Source: Jiella pelagia
GTDB taxonomy: Bacteria; Pseudomonadota; Alphaproteobacteria; Rhizobiales; Rhizobiaceae
Direction: 5' to 3'
Length of the DNA: 64,000 bases
NCBI RefSeq assembly: GCF_026898155.1
Contig: NZ_CP114030.1
Location: 1 to 64,000 of the forward strand
Shown here: piece after piece, positions 43,952 through 52,602 of the stretch
Layout: every line of letters starts with the position of its first letter
Position numbering within the stretch: the stretch's first letter is position 1
The notes under the pieces: generated by a model
Databases searched by the model: none
What the model was told of the DNA's origin: nothing
Seen by the model: the letters and a program-made list of their open reading frames with translations, nothing else
Position numbers and translations under genes: made by a program

Positions 43952-44731
43952 TCAGAGCACCGAGATCATGCCGCCGTCGACGAAGATGAGCTGGCCGTTG
44001 ACGTAATTGGAGGCGGGCGACGCGAGGAAGACGGCCGCGCCGATGAGTTCGTCCGGCTGCCCCCACCGCTTGGCGGGCGTACGCCCCTTGACCCAGGCAT
44101 CGAACTCCGGGTCCGACAGCAGCGCCTCGTTCATCTCGGTCACCATGTAGCCGGGGCCGATCGCATTCGCCTGGATGCCGTGCTCGGCCCATTCTGCGGC
44201 CATGCCCTTGGTCAGCATCTTGATGCCGCCTTTGGCGACCGTATAGGGCGTCACCGTGCGGCGCGCGAGGTCGGAGGTCAGCGAGCCGATATTGATGACC
44301 TTGCCGCTCCCCCGCGGGATCATGCGTTTGGCCGCCTCGCGTCCGAGAAGAAAGGCCGCCGTCAGATTGGTGTCGATGACGCGCTGCCAGTCGGCGAGCT
44401 TCAGCTCGACCATGAGCTGGCGATGCTGGATGCCGGCATTGTTGACGAGGATGTCGATCTCGATGCCTTCGGCATCGAACCGGGCGAAGGCCCCTTCGAC
44501 TTCTTCCTCGACCGCGACGTCGAACACGGCTTCGAGGACCTCGTAGCCCTTGGCGCGCATCTCGTCCGCGGCCTGCTTCACGGTTTCCGCCTTGCGCCCG
44601 TTGATTACGAGCCGCGCCCCTGCATCCCCGAGCCCTTCCGCGATCGCCCGGCCGAGCCCGCGCGAGGAGCCGGTGACGAGGGCGGTCTTGCCGGAAATAT
44701 CGAACAGTGGATTGGGTTTGGCGTCAGGCAT
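43952..44731 (-). CDS. Gluconate 5-dehydrogenase-like SDR
   Basis: 259 residues of the short-chain dehydrogenase family: cofactor motif ALVTGSSRGLGRAIAEGLGD (TGxxxGxG), INGRKAETV (NADP-type Arg), ILVNNAGIQHR (NNAG), catalytic Ser in NIGSLTSDLAR, and YTVAKGG (YxxxK). Strong likeness to gluconate 5-dehydrogenases that interconvert 5-ketogluconate and gluconate. The ATG overlaps the dehydratase stop by one base (TGATG). Confidence 0.9.
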   Translation of the reverse strand: MPDAKPNPLFDISGKTALVTGSSRGLGRAIAEGLGDAGARLVINGRKAETVKQAADEMRAKGYEVLEAVFDVAVEEEVEGAFARFDAEGIEIDILVNNAGIQHRQLMVELKLADWQRVIDTNLTAAFLLGREAAKRMIPRGSGKVINIGSLTSDLARRTVTPYTVAKGGIKMLTKGMAAEWAEHGIQANAIGPGYMVTEMNEALLSDPEFDAWVKGRTPAKRWGQPDELIGAAVFLASPASNYVNGQLIFVDGGMISVL

Positions 44732-45937
44732 CAGGAAAGCTCCGATTTGCGGGTGGTAAGGTCGGACCGTTCGAAGACCGACGGCAGAAGTTCGGTGCCG
44801 AGGCCCGGCCCCTGCATGGGCAGGACATGGCCGTTCTCGATCTTCGGCAGTTCGGTGACGAGTTCCTTGTACCAGCCGGTATAGAAGGCCCGCACCGATT
44901 CCTGGATCAGCGTGTTGGGCTGCGAAAGCGAGGAATGGACGGCCGCCACATAGGCAACCGGCCCGGTGCAGTCGTGCGGGGCGTAAGGCCGATGGTAGGT
45001 GTCGGCCAACGCCGCGATCTTGCGCCCCTCGGTGAGGCCGCCCGTCCAGACGAGGTCGGTCATGACGACGCCGATGGCGCCGGCCTCCAGCATGTCCTTG
45101 TAGGGAAAGCGGCTCCCCAGCGTCTCGGAGGCACAGATCGGCACGCTTGTGGAGGCCGCGAGGCTCCTTCAGCGCCGAGACAGAATTCATGCGGATGGGG
45201 TCTTCGTACCAGGTCGGATCGAAAGCTTCGAGTTCGCGGGCGATGCGCTTGATCGTCGGCAGATTCCACAAGCAGTGGAACTCCACCATGATCTGCATCT
45301 TATCGCCGACGCGCTTGCGGATCTTCTCGAAGGGCTCAAGGGCCTTTCGCATCTCTGCGGTGGAGATGAAGCGTCCATCGTTCGCGATGGCGGGAGGATC
45401 GAACGGCCAGATCTTCATGCCGGTGATGCCCTGCTCGAGCAGGCTTTCGGCGATCGCGCCGGCATCGGTCATGAAGCCCTGGAGATCTTCGTAAGGACCA
45501 TCCTGCGATGCCCCGAAATTCCAGGTGTCGACCGGCTTGATCTTGTGAGAGCGGACGTAGCCGTAGCCGGCGCAGGTGTTGTAGACAGGCACCTTGTCGT
45601 GACACAGGCCGCCGAGCATCTGGTGCACAGGCTGGTCGCAGACTTTGCCGAAAATGTCCCAAAGGGCCAGGTCGATGGCGGAGGCCGCACGGTATTCCGC
45701 CCCGGTCGACGACTGAGCCATCGGCAGGTTCACGAGTTCACGCGAAAGGGCCTCGATGCGCAGCGGATCCTTGCCCAGGAGCCGATCGGCGAGAGTGTCG
45801 TGGATATGAGCCTCGACGGCGCCCGCGCCGTAGAAGGTCTCGCCCAGCCCGATCGTCCCCTCATCGGTGTGAACACGCACCCAAAGGACGTTTGAAAACT
45901 CCTGCGTGCGCAGTGTCTCGATCGCGGTGATCTTCAA
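44731..45937 (-). CDS. Enolase-superfamily sugar-acid dehydratase, one-base insertion
   Basis: From a TTG start at 45937, with GGAGAA eight bases upstream, the first two thirds read as a mandelate racemase/galactonate-dehydratase-type enzyme: capping domain (AIETLRTQEFSNVLWVRVHT), then IMVEFHCLWNLPTIKRIARE and a TWYEDPIRMN metal-site block. The rest is in the next frame: ICASETLGSRF, VVMTDLVWTGGLTEGRKIAA and the histidine region YAPHDCTGPV. The frames meet at GAGGCTC (plus strand 45160-45166); removing one base gives GAGCTC and a 401-residue protein. Likely dehydrates an acid sugar to a 2-keto-3-deoxy acid. First gene of the operon, divergent from gntR. Confidence 0.82.
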
Positions 45938-46003
45938 CGCTCTTTCTCCATCGTCTTTAGGGTTCGCGCTTTCGCTGAAGCCTTCGCGCCTTAGAAGAGT
46001 GTG

Positions 46004-46032
46004 TTGACATTCCACAAAATACCGTGAAATAT
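46004..46032 (+). promoter_or_regulatory. Divergent promoter region with candidate GntR operator
   Basis: TTGACA at 46004-46009 could be a -35 box for gntR, with a weak -10 about 17 bases on. An inverted repeat ATTCCAC-8-GTGAAAT (46009-46015, 46024-46030) overlaps it and is centred between the divergent sugar-acid operon and gntR, which fits an autoregulated GntR-family operator. Confidence 0.5.
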
Positions 46033-46083
46033 CACAGGCGAACGCATACGGGTTTGAGGCCGCATTTGCAAGTTTCCTCTCCA

Positions 46084-46898
46084 ATGGAAGACCGGAATAT
46101 TCCGACTGACAGGCGGGACAAGGCTGGCGGGCCGAGGCTCGGGCGATCTGGTCGCCGGGCGCACGGGAGACCTGACGGCCACGGCCTACGAGCGCATCGA
46201 GGAGCCTCTTCGTTTCGATGCAGCTTGCGCCCGGAGCCTTCATCCGGACTCAGGACATTCAGGCAAGGGTCGGCCTTGGGAGGACGCCCGTGCACCAGGC
46301 CGTCCGGCGGCTGGCTGCCGAAACCCTGCTCGAGATCGTGCCACGCAACGGACTGAGGATCGCCCCGATCGATCTTGCGCGTGAGCGCCGCCTCGCAGTG
46401 CTGCGACGAGACCTGATCAGGTTCGTGACCGAGGCAGCGATGCGGAACATGACGCCGAACGACCGCGCGCGGGTGCACTATCTCCGGCGCCAACTTGCAA
46501 GCGAGGCGGGACCAATGACGGTCGACCGTTTCAACGCGATCGACAAGAGCTTCGACGTCCTGCTCATCCAAGCTTCCGGCGAGCGCTTTCTGGAACGGGC
46601 GCTGCGGCCGCTGCATGCGATCGCGCGTCGAACCGGTTATCTCAACCTGACCCGGATCAGCGGCGAGGTTGGGCTCGCCAAAACGGTCGAGAGTCATATC
46701 GCGATCATGGACGCGGTCCTTGCTGGCGACGAGAAAGCGGCGCGGGAGGCGTGCGATGCGCTCGTCGCCTATGGCACGGCCCTGATCGACGAGCTGGAGG
46801 GCGTCGTCGATCCGCAATGGCTCGATGCGAGCTTTGCGCCGATGATCGAGGAGGCAGGCTTCGCTTCCAAGAGACCGGCCGCTGAAGACGGCGGCTGA
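46084..46898 (+). CDS. GntR/FadR-family regulator, two one-base insertions near the 5' end
   Basis: From ATG 46084 the full protein is reached only after removing one base at each of two sites: GAGGCTC at 46134-46140 and GAGCCTC at 46202-46208. Both become GAGCTC and the combined 270 codons then run without interruption (TATAYERIEEL-FVSMQLAPGAF, then VGLGRTPVHQAVRRLAAETL, the wHTH). The C-terminal FCD domain (FVTEAAMRNMTPNDRARVHY; ESHIAIMDAVLAGDEKAARE) binds a small effector, probably a sugar acid. Without correction, only the frame from ATG 46218 is open, lacking part of the DNA-binding domain. Confidence 0.83.
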
Positions 46899-46969
46899 AC
46901 AACCCGGGTGGCGACCCTTACGGGCCGCGCTCGATCTTCAAGACGACTGCAATCCAGGGAGGATCCTTT

Positions 46970-47992
46970 TTGAAACGATCAATCTTCACGACGACGCTGA
47001 GCGCCGCTGCACTTCTCGCGATGGCCGGCTTCGCCAACGCGCAAGACTATTCATTCCGCTTCCAGTCATCGGACCCTGCGGGCAACCCGAATTTCGAATA
47101 CCAGAAGGGCTGGACGGATCTCGTCAAGGAGCGCTCGGACGGCAAGGTTCAGATCGAGCTGCTGCCGGTCGGCTCCGTGGTCGAGTACAATGAAACGCTC
47201 GACGCGGTCGCCGCGGGCATTCTCGACGGCCAGATCTGCGACAGCTCCTACTGGGCCGGCAAGGACCCCGCCTTTGGCCTCATCGCCAATCCGGTTGGTG
47301 CGTGGTCGGATCCCGCGCAGATGATCGACTTCGTCGAGAACGGCGGCGGCAAGGAGATCATGCAGGACCTTCTCGGTTCCTACGGCCTGCACTTCATCGG
47401 CGTCTCGACGCCCGGCCTCGAAGCCTTCGTCTCGCGCGTTCCGCTCGACGGGGTCGACGACCTCAAGGGCTTGAAGATGCGCTCGCCGGAGGGCCCGATC
47501 GCCAACGTCTTCGCGGCCGCAGGCGCTTCGCCGGTGAACCTGCCTTCGGCGGAAGTCTTTACCTCGCTCGACAAGGGTGTCGTCGACGCCGCCGATTACT
47601 CGGTGTTCTCGGTCAATCAGCAGCAGGGCCTCAACGACATCGCCCCCAATCCCGTCTATCCGGGGTTTCACTCGCTTCCGCTGGTTGAGGTGTCGATGAA
47701 CCAGGGCAAGTGGGACGCGCTGCCCGACGACATCAAGACGATGCTCGAAGAGACGGTGAAAGAGTTCCAGAAGACCCAGATCGAAGGCAACAAGGCCGCT
47801 GATCTGAAGGCCGTCGAGGAGGCCAAGGCGGGTGGCAAGATCACCATTCACGACTGGTCCGAGGAAGAGCGCGCCAAGTTCCGCCAGCTCGGCCAGGCGG
47901 AGTGGGAGACGATCGCCAAGCAGTCGCCCCAGGCTCAGAAGGTCTACGACACGCTGACCGCCTATCTGAAGGAAAAGAACCTCCTCCAGTAA
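46970..47992 (+). CDS. dctP: TRAP transporter substrate-binding protein DctP
   Basis: 340 residues, TTG start at 46970 after GGGAGG. A signal peptide (TTLSAAALLAMAGFANAQ) is followed by a DctP solute receptor: FRFQSSDPAGNPNFEYQKGW, the substrate-binding Arg/Asn region (LKGLKMRSPEGPIANVFAAA, PVNLPSAEVFTSLDKGVVDA). Periplasmic receptor that feeds the DctQM membrane pair; the neighbouring enzymes suggest a sugar acid as substrate. It is followed by a strong hairpin terminator, so it should be expressed above dctQM. Confidence 0.9.
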   Translation: MKRSIFTTTLSAAALLAMAGFANAQDYSFRFQSSDPAGNPNFEYQKGWTDLVKERSDGKVQIELLPVGSVVEYNETLDAVAAGILDGQICDSSYWAGKDPAFGLIANPVGAWSDPAQMIDFVENGGGKEIMQDLLGSYGLHFIGVSTPGLEAFVSRVPLDGVDDLKGLKMRSPEGPIANVFAAAGASPVNLPSAEVFTSLDKGVVDAADYSVFSVNQQQGLNDIAPNPVYPGFHSLPLVEVSMNQGKWDALPDDIKTMLEETVKEFQKTQIEGNKAADLKAVEEAKAGGKITIHDWSEEERAKFRQLGQAEWETIAKQSPQAQKVYDTLTAYLKEKNLLQ

Positions 47993-48000
47993 AGAGGTTC

Positions 48001-48034
48001 AACGGCCGCGCCCATGAGAAGCGCGGCCGTTTTT
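48001..48034 (+). terminator. Intrinsic (attenuating) terminator between dctP and dctQ
   Basis: AACGGCCGCGC (48001-48011) pairs with GCGCGGCCGTT (48021-48031), loop of nine bases, followed by TTT. An internal terminator after the binding-protein gene is a common way to make more receptor than permease. Confidence 0.8.
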
Positions 48035-48071
48035 GTTCGTCGTTATTCTCACCCATTTGGGCACGATTACC

Positions 48072-48656
48072 ATGAGCGATCCATCCCGCACCGAAGACGA
48101 GATCGATCTGGCCGCGTCCAGCGAAGGCAGCGGCCGCACCGCGCCGGAAGCCGGGCTGATGGGCCGGCTCGTGGATCGCAGTGGCTATCTCTTTGCCGCA
48201 GGTATCGTGCTCGCGGCCGCCATCCTGCTCTACGAAGTCTTCATGCGCTATTTCTTCAACAGCCCGACGATCTGGGTGCATGAGACGAGCGTCTTCCTCT
48301 GCGGCCTCGCCTTCGTCTTCGGCGGTCTCTACTGCACCTCCAGGAACAGCCATATCCGGGTTGTCCTGCTCTACGATATTTTCCCGCCCTGGCTGCGGCG
48401 CATCGCCGATATCGGCGTTTCGATCGTCTCGGCGATCGCCTCCGGCTTCTTTGCCTATGCCGCCTGGCACATGGTCATGCGCGCCGTTGTGACGCCCGCC
48501 GGCACGATCCGGCTGGAGACCACCGGTAGTGCCTGGAGCCCGCCGACCCCGGCCCTGATCAAGATCTTCGTCTTCATCGTCATGGTGCTCCTGGTGATTC
48601 AGTTTCTCATTCTCGCGGTCAATTACGCCCGCGGCTCCCACCGGTCCGCCAAATGA
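48072..48656 (+). CDS. dctQ: TRAP transporter small membrane subunit DctQ
   Basis: 194 residues with four predicted helices (LFAAGIVLAAAILLYEVFMR; SVFLCGLAFVFGGLYCTSRN; a third near 105-130; IFVFIVMVLLVIQFLILAVN). The hydrophilic N terminus is about 45 residues. DctQ joins DctM in the inner membrane and is needed for uptake. The dctM start overlaps its stop (ATGA). Confidence 0.88.
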   Translation: MSDPSRTEDEIDLAASSEGSGRTAPEAGLMGRLVDRSGYLFAAGIVLAAAILLYEVFMRYFFNSPTIWVHETSVFLCGLAFVFGGLYCTSRNSHIRVVLLYDIFPPWLRRIADIGVSIVSAIASGFFAYAAWHMVMRAVVTPAGTIRLETTGSAWSPPTPALIKIFVFIVMVLLVIQFLILAVNYARGSHRSAK

Positions 48657-49981
48657 GCCATATCCTCGATCTGTCGTTCAATCTTCAGTCGCTTGGCATC
48701 GGCTGGGGAACAATGGTGATGTTCCTCATGCTGGTGACGCTGCTGCTCACCGGCATGCCGCTCGCCTTCGTGACGCTGCTCGTGGCGCTGATCTTCGCGC
48801 TCGGCTGGTTCGGACCCATGTCGATCCCGCTGATCACCAGCCGCGTCTATTCCTTCGTGATGAACTTCGTGTTCGTCTCGGTGCCGATGTTCGTCCTGAT
48901 GGCGGCAATTCTCGACAGGTCCGGCATCGCCCGTGACCTGTTCGATGCCATGAAGCTCTTCGCCGGGCGCATCCGCGGCGGCGTCGCCATTCAAACCGTC
49001 TTCGTTTCGGTGATCCTGGCGGCGATGAGCGGTATCATCGGTGGCGAGATCGTTCTTCTCGGCATGATCGCTCTGCCCCAGATGCTGCGGCTCGGCTACG
49101 ACCGCAATCTTTCGATCGGCATCGTCTGCGCGGGCGGCTCGCTCGGCACGATGATCCCGCCATCGATCGTTCTCATCATCTACGGCCTGACGGCGAACGT
49201 CTCGATCGGCGAACTCTTCACCGCCGCCTTCCTGCCCGGCTTCATGCTGGCGATGTTCTACGTCGCCTATATTCTCTTTCGTGCCTACGTCTCGACCGGC
49301 TATGTGCCGGCGCCTGAGACCGAGCCGATCCCGACCGCCGAAAAGATTCGGCTCCTCAAGGGACTCGCCCTGCCGATCCTCGTGGTCGTGATCGTCCTCG
49401 GCTCGATCTATGGCGGCATCGCCTCGGTTACCGAAGCCTCGGCCATCGGCGTCGGCGGCGTCGTCCTGTCGACCATCCTGCGCGGCGAATTCTCCTACGC
49501 CCTGATGCGCGACGCCGCGATGCAGACGCTCGCCACCGTCGGCATGATCGTCTGGATCGGCATCGGCGCGACAGCCATCGTCGGGGTCTACAACTTGATG
49601 GGCGGCGTGAACTTCGTCTCGAGCTTGATCACCGGCGTCTCGGACAATCCGACCGTGATCATCCTGTTGATGATGGTCATTCTGTTCGTTCTCGGGGCAT
49701 TTCTCGATTGGGTCGGGATCGCGCTTCTCACCATGCCGATCTTCGTGCCGATCGTGCGCGACCTCGGCATGGACCCGGTCTGGTTCGGCGTCCTGTTCTG
49801 CATGAACATGCAGATCTCGTTCCTGTCGCCTCCCTTCGGCCCCGCTGCCTTCTATCTGAAATCCGTCACACCGCCGGAAATCTCGCTTGGCGACATCTTC
49901 AAGTCGCTGTTGCCGTTCATCTGTTTGCAGATCATCGCGGTCGGATTGCTCGTGGCATTTCCAGGTATCACCGGCCGATGA
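48653..49981 (+). CDS. dctM: TRAP transporter large permease DctM
   Basis: 442 residues, about twelve predicted helices, with the DctM signatures GIIGGEIVLLGMIALPQML and SLGTMIPPSIVLIIYGLTAN, and a late LGAFLDWVGIALLTMPIFVP. It is the ion-coupled channel of the TRAP system. The three-gene transporter is divergent from the sugar-acid enzymes and shares the GntR gene between them. Confidence 0.92.
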   Translation: MSHILDLSFNLQSLGIGWGTMVMFLMLVTLLLTGMPLAFVTLLVALIFALGWFGPMSIPLITSRVYSFVMNFVFVSVPMFVLMAAILDRSGIARDLFDAMKLFAGRIRGGVAIQTVFVSVILAAMSGIIGGEIVLLGMIALPQMLRLGYDRNLSIGIVCAGGSLGTMIPPSIVLIIYGLTANVSIGELFTAAFLPGFMLAMFYVAYILFRAYVSTGYVPAPETEPIPTAEKIRLLKGLALPILVVVIVLGSIYGGIASVTEASAIGVGGVVLSTILRGEFSYALMRDAAMQTLATVGMIVWIGIGATAIVGVYNLMGGVNFVSSLITGVSDNPTVIILLMMVILFVLGAFLDWVGIALLTMPIFVPIVRDLGMDPVWFGVLFCMNMQISFLSPPFGPAAFYLKSVTPPEISLGDIFKSLLPFICLQIIAVGLLVAFPGITGR

Positions 49982-50436
49982 TACCGATTTGGGCCGAGCC
50001 CCGGCCGAAATGCCCGTGCGGGTCTTGAGGGAAAGCCTGATCTCGAGGCATTCGCCAAATCTCCTGGAAAAGCTTTACTCGCCATACTCGGCGTCCGTGA
50101 CCTTCTCCATCCAGGTGACGTTCTCGCCGTTAGCAAAATTGGTGATGGCGATGTGCGACATTCCCGTATCGGCCGTGCGCCATGCCAGTGCTTCACGCCG
50201 GGAGGGGCCAGACGACGTCGCCGGGCTTGATGTCGTGGTTTTGCGCCACCTTCCTCTTGCACCCACCCGGTGCCCGCGCAAAGCGCGCCAGGGGCGGATC
50301 AGCCGGCACCATGGTTGCGGTTTTCCAGTCCGCGTTGAAGCGACCTTGGGAGCGCAGACGGGGACCGAAGCGGCCGCGAGCGAGACGTCAAGGATCGAGC
50401 GAGGCGTGCTGTGGGAAACCGTATCGCCTTGGCGCT
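49982..50436. other. Gap between the TRAP genes and the vir region
   Basis: Contains only a decayed cupin fragment (next entry). This is the junction between metabolic cargo and the transfer region; no IS end was identified. Confidence 0.4.
50078..50280 (-). pseudogene. Cupin-domain protein, C-terminal remnant
   Basis: Reading across two frames on the minus strand gives PPGVKHWHGA, then TADTGMSHIAI and NVTWMEKVTDAEYGE with a stop at 50078. This is the tail of a cupin of the mandelonitrile-lyase-like or carboxymuconolactone-linked type. Multiple frame changes and no N-terminal half: a relic. Confidence 0.6.
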
Positions 50437-51045
50437 TCACTTGCCGCGCGCGCCCATCTTGTAGCTGAGCGCCTGACGGAATATCTCACTGGCGAGGCTG
50501 CCCGGCGACATGAGGCCCATGGGATCGAGGATCGCCTTGATCTGTTCGACCATCGACACCTCGAGGGTTCGCGCGACTTTCAAGCCACCCTTTGCACGTG
50601 GATAGTCCGCAAGTGTCGTTCCGATCGTGCCCGACTGAACCGCCGCAACATAGGCTTTTACCGCCGGCGGTAGCAGGAGCTGAAGCGCCCGCCTTTCGCC
50701 GTAGGCCGCTACGGCTTGATCGTAATGTGCGTCGTGGCCCGTTGCCGGATAGGCGGCCGTTCCCTTGAGCTGGATGGTGTTGCCCGGTGAAATCTGTGAG
50801 CGGGACGCCTTGGGGGCGGGCTTTTGCTGGCCAGGCTCTTTCGCCGGCGCCGGCTTTGCCGCCGCAGAAGGGGCGATGGGGGCAGCTGGCGGCGAATTGT
50901 CCGCTGGCGTTTGTGCACGCTGGGGCTTTTTCGGTGGGGCGCTTTCAGTCTCGACAGGATTGTTCGCGAATTTGCCCAGGGGCGAAATCCGGCTGCGAAC
51001 TTCGGCGTAATCCGGCATGTCGGGAGATGGTCGTTTGAAACCCAT
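50437..51045 (-). CDS. virC2: VirC2-like relaxosome accessory protein
   Basis: 202 residues. A long Pro/Ala/Lys-rich N-terminal half is followed by a compact C-terminal domain (HYDQAVAAYGERRALQLLLP, then VARTLEVSMVEQIKAILDPM) that resembles the ribbon-helix-helix DNA-binding domain of VirC2. In Agrobacterium, VirC2 binds the overdrive next to the T-DNA border and boosts VirD2 nicking. It directly follows virC1, as in Ti plasmids. The call rests on this arrangement plus the C-terminal pattern. Confidence 0.75.
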   Translation of the reverse strand: MGFKRPSPDMPDYAEVRSRISPLGKFANNPVETESAPPKKPQRAQTPADNSPPAAPIAPSAAAKPAPAKEPGQQKPAPKASRSQISPGNTIQLKGTAAYPATGHDAHYDQAVAAYGERRALQLLLPPAVKAYVAAVQSGTIGTTLADYPRAKGGLKVARTLEVSMVEQIKAILDPMGLMSPGSLASEIFRQALSYKMGARGK

Positions 51046-51050
51046 GGCCG

Positions 51051-51749
51051 TTACTCCGCCTGAAATCCGGCGAGGATTTCGTCCGTCAACGATCGCGACT
51101 CGGCCAACGCCACCTCGGAATGACTGGCCGCGATCCGCTTCGATGGCGTGTTCTGCAGGCGAGCGTGGTAGAGGTGAAGAAGGCCGAGACCCTTGATGTC
51201 GGAATAAATCCGACGAGACGGCATCTTCATATCGAGGACGGGCACGACTTGCAGGGCCTCGAGATTTGCCTCTTCTCCCTTGGAGAGACGTCCCGTCGGG
51301 ATGCGGTTGATCGACATGGCGACCGGCACGCTGCGGTTCGCGGTCTTCATGAATTCGACGACATAGCGCAGCGTTTGCAGTGCCTCGTCAATCTCTATGA
51401 CGCTGAGACCGGTGGGGATGATGACCAGTGAAGCGTTCATCAGAACCGCCTGGTTGAGGTTCGAGCCGCCGCCACGCGTGTCCATCAAGCCGATGTCGCA
51501 GCCATCGGACTCGGCCTCGCCGTAACTGTCCTCAAATTCGTCGAGGTCGCGCGCGCCGTAGACGATGCAGTTGTCGTCCCAGGTTTGGAGTTCCCGGCCG
51601 TAATCTCGCCAGGCAGCAAGGGGTTCATTATCGTCCGCCTCGAAGCAGGCCACCTTGTGGCCCCGTTCCACGAGGACGGAGGCGACGGACATAAGTGTCG
51701 TGGACTTGCCGCTGCCGCCTTTGAAGGACGTGAACGCGATCAGCTTCAT
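51051..51749 (-). CDS. virC1: VirC1, ParA-like relaxosome ATPase
   Basis: 232 residues, ParA/MinD superfamily: P-loop FTSFKGGSGKSTTLMSVASV at residues about 6-25, ADDNEPLAAWRDYG, and DIGLMDTRGGGSNLNQAVLM (Walker B region). Length, gene order (virC1 before virC2) and closeness to virD1-virD2 and the border-like oriT match Agrobacterium VirC1, which recruits the VirD2-DNA complex to the cell pole. No N-terminal HTH, so it is not a RepA/ParA segregation protein. Confidence 0.85.
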   Translation of the reverse strand: MKLIAFTSFKGGSGKSTTLMSVASVLVERGHKVACFEADDNEPLAAWRDYGRELQTWDDNCIVYGARDLDEFEDSYGEAESDGCDIGLMDTRGGGSNLNQAVLMNASLVIIPTGLSVIEIDEALQTLRYVVEFMKTANRSVPVAMSINRIPTGRLSKGEEANLEALQVVPVLDMKMPSRRIYSDIKGLGLLHLYHARLQNTPSKRIAASHSEVALAESRSLTDEILAGFQAE

Positions 51750-51780
51750 GTCTCGCCTTTCGATTCTCAGTGCTCAGCAA

Positions 51781-52083
51781 GGCGGCATCCAACGCCTGTC
51801 AGCCGACATATCGGCGCAATGGTAAGGAAACAATACGATTCAGTGATGCACCGAGATGGCGAAAAGCCGGTCCGCCGACAGGACGATAAGCCGATGAGAT
51901 AACACGCCGATATCCCGGTGCAGTGATGCAGCGATCTGGAGAGATGCCGATACGCCGACACGCCGATGTTTTTTCAAAATGACCAACGGGCCTTGCCTGG
52001 CCGTGTTGACCGGCTGCGGCAGTGGAGGCTCGAAGCGAAGGGGTTGAGGTAGGGCGAGGCAGGATATATGGAAAAGTGTAACT
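51781..52083. other. Origin-of-transfer region
   Basis: The only long gap between virC1 and virD1. It contains a direct repeat CAGTGATGCA-CGA (51841-51854 and 51921-51934), a set of (G)CCGAYA motifs including an inverted pair GCCGACATATCGGC (51802-51815), GCCGATATC (51906-51914) and GCCGATACGCCGACACGCCG (51946-51965), and a T-DNA-border-like sequence at its right end. Repeats upstream of a nick site are typical of oriT regions. Confidence 0.75.
52057..52082 (-). other. T-DNA-border-like nic site (oriT core)
   Basis: GGCAGGATATAT (52058-52069) is identical to the core of Agrobacterium T-DNA borders (TGRCAGGATATAT), and GTGTAAC follows at 52076-52082 where borders have GTAAAC/GTGTAAAC. On the minus strand this contains TATCCTGC, the MOBP/VirD2 cleavage consensus. 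The expected nick on that strand is between G and C (ATCCTG|CC), at 52060/52061. Confidence 0.8.
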
Positions 52084-52125
52084 TTGCCATATTATAAGCC
52101 AACCCAGATCTCTTCGAGCCAGACG

Positions 52126-52602
52126 ATGTCCGAGGACGCCAAGCCCCAGCCGGCATGGACAAAGCGCCGAATGTCAGGCGGCGATTGGACCGACGAGGCT
52201 TCGAGCAGAACTCCCGAACCCGCCGACCGAACGGTTCCGGTGAAGATGACGGCAAGCGAGTTGGCGGAATTTGATGCCACCATCGCCCCGCTCGGGCTCA
52301 AACGGAACCGCGCCTTGCGGATCGCGGCGCGCCGGATCGGGGGCTTTCTGGAAGCCGACCCAGAGACGCTTGCGGCCATCCGAGACATTCAGGCGCAGAT
52401 CACCGGCATCGCGAGGAACGTGAACCAGATCGCGAAAGCGGCGAACCGGACCCACGACCCGGACTATCGCGCCTTCATGGAGGAGCGCCGCGAACTCGGT
52501 AAGGCGCTCGCGCGCCTTGAGCGGCATCTTCTCAAGATCACGATTACCGCCGCACGGCGGGACGATGGAAAGGTGCGCTTGTGCCGGGCGGCTTCCAAAT
52601 GA
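52126..52602 (+). CDS. virD1: VirD1/MobC-like relaxosome protein
   Basis: 158 residues from ATG 52126. After a hydrophilic start comes a RHH-like MobC domain: TVPVKMTASELAEFDATIAP, LKRNRALRIAARRIGGFLEA, DIQAQITGIARNVNQIAKAA (the Bac_MobC N-x-x-G-x-N-x-N-Q pattern). VirD1 assists VirD2 at the border/oriT. Its stop overlaps the relaxase ATG (ATGA), so they are coupled, as in virD operons. Confidence 0.85.
   Translation: MSEDAKPQPAWTKRRMSGGDWTDEASSRTPEPADRTVPVKMTASELAEFDATIAPLGLKRNRALRIAARRIGGFLEADPETLAAIRDIQAQITGIARNVNQIAKAANRTHDPDYRAFMEERRELGKALARLERHLLKITITAARRDDGKVRLCRAASK

Noticed and set aside
43952..46243. Single 763-residue frame covering dehydratase and SDR
   Set aside because: An artefact of the one-base insertion at 45160-45166: the dehydratase frame runs into nonsense and happens to join the SDR frame. 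The two genes have their own start and stop once corrected.
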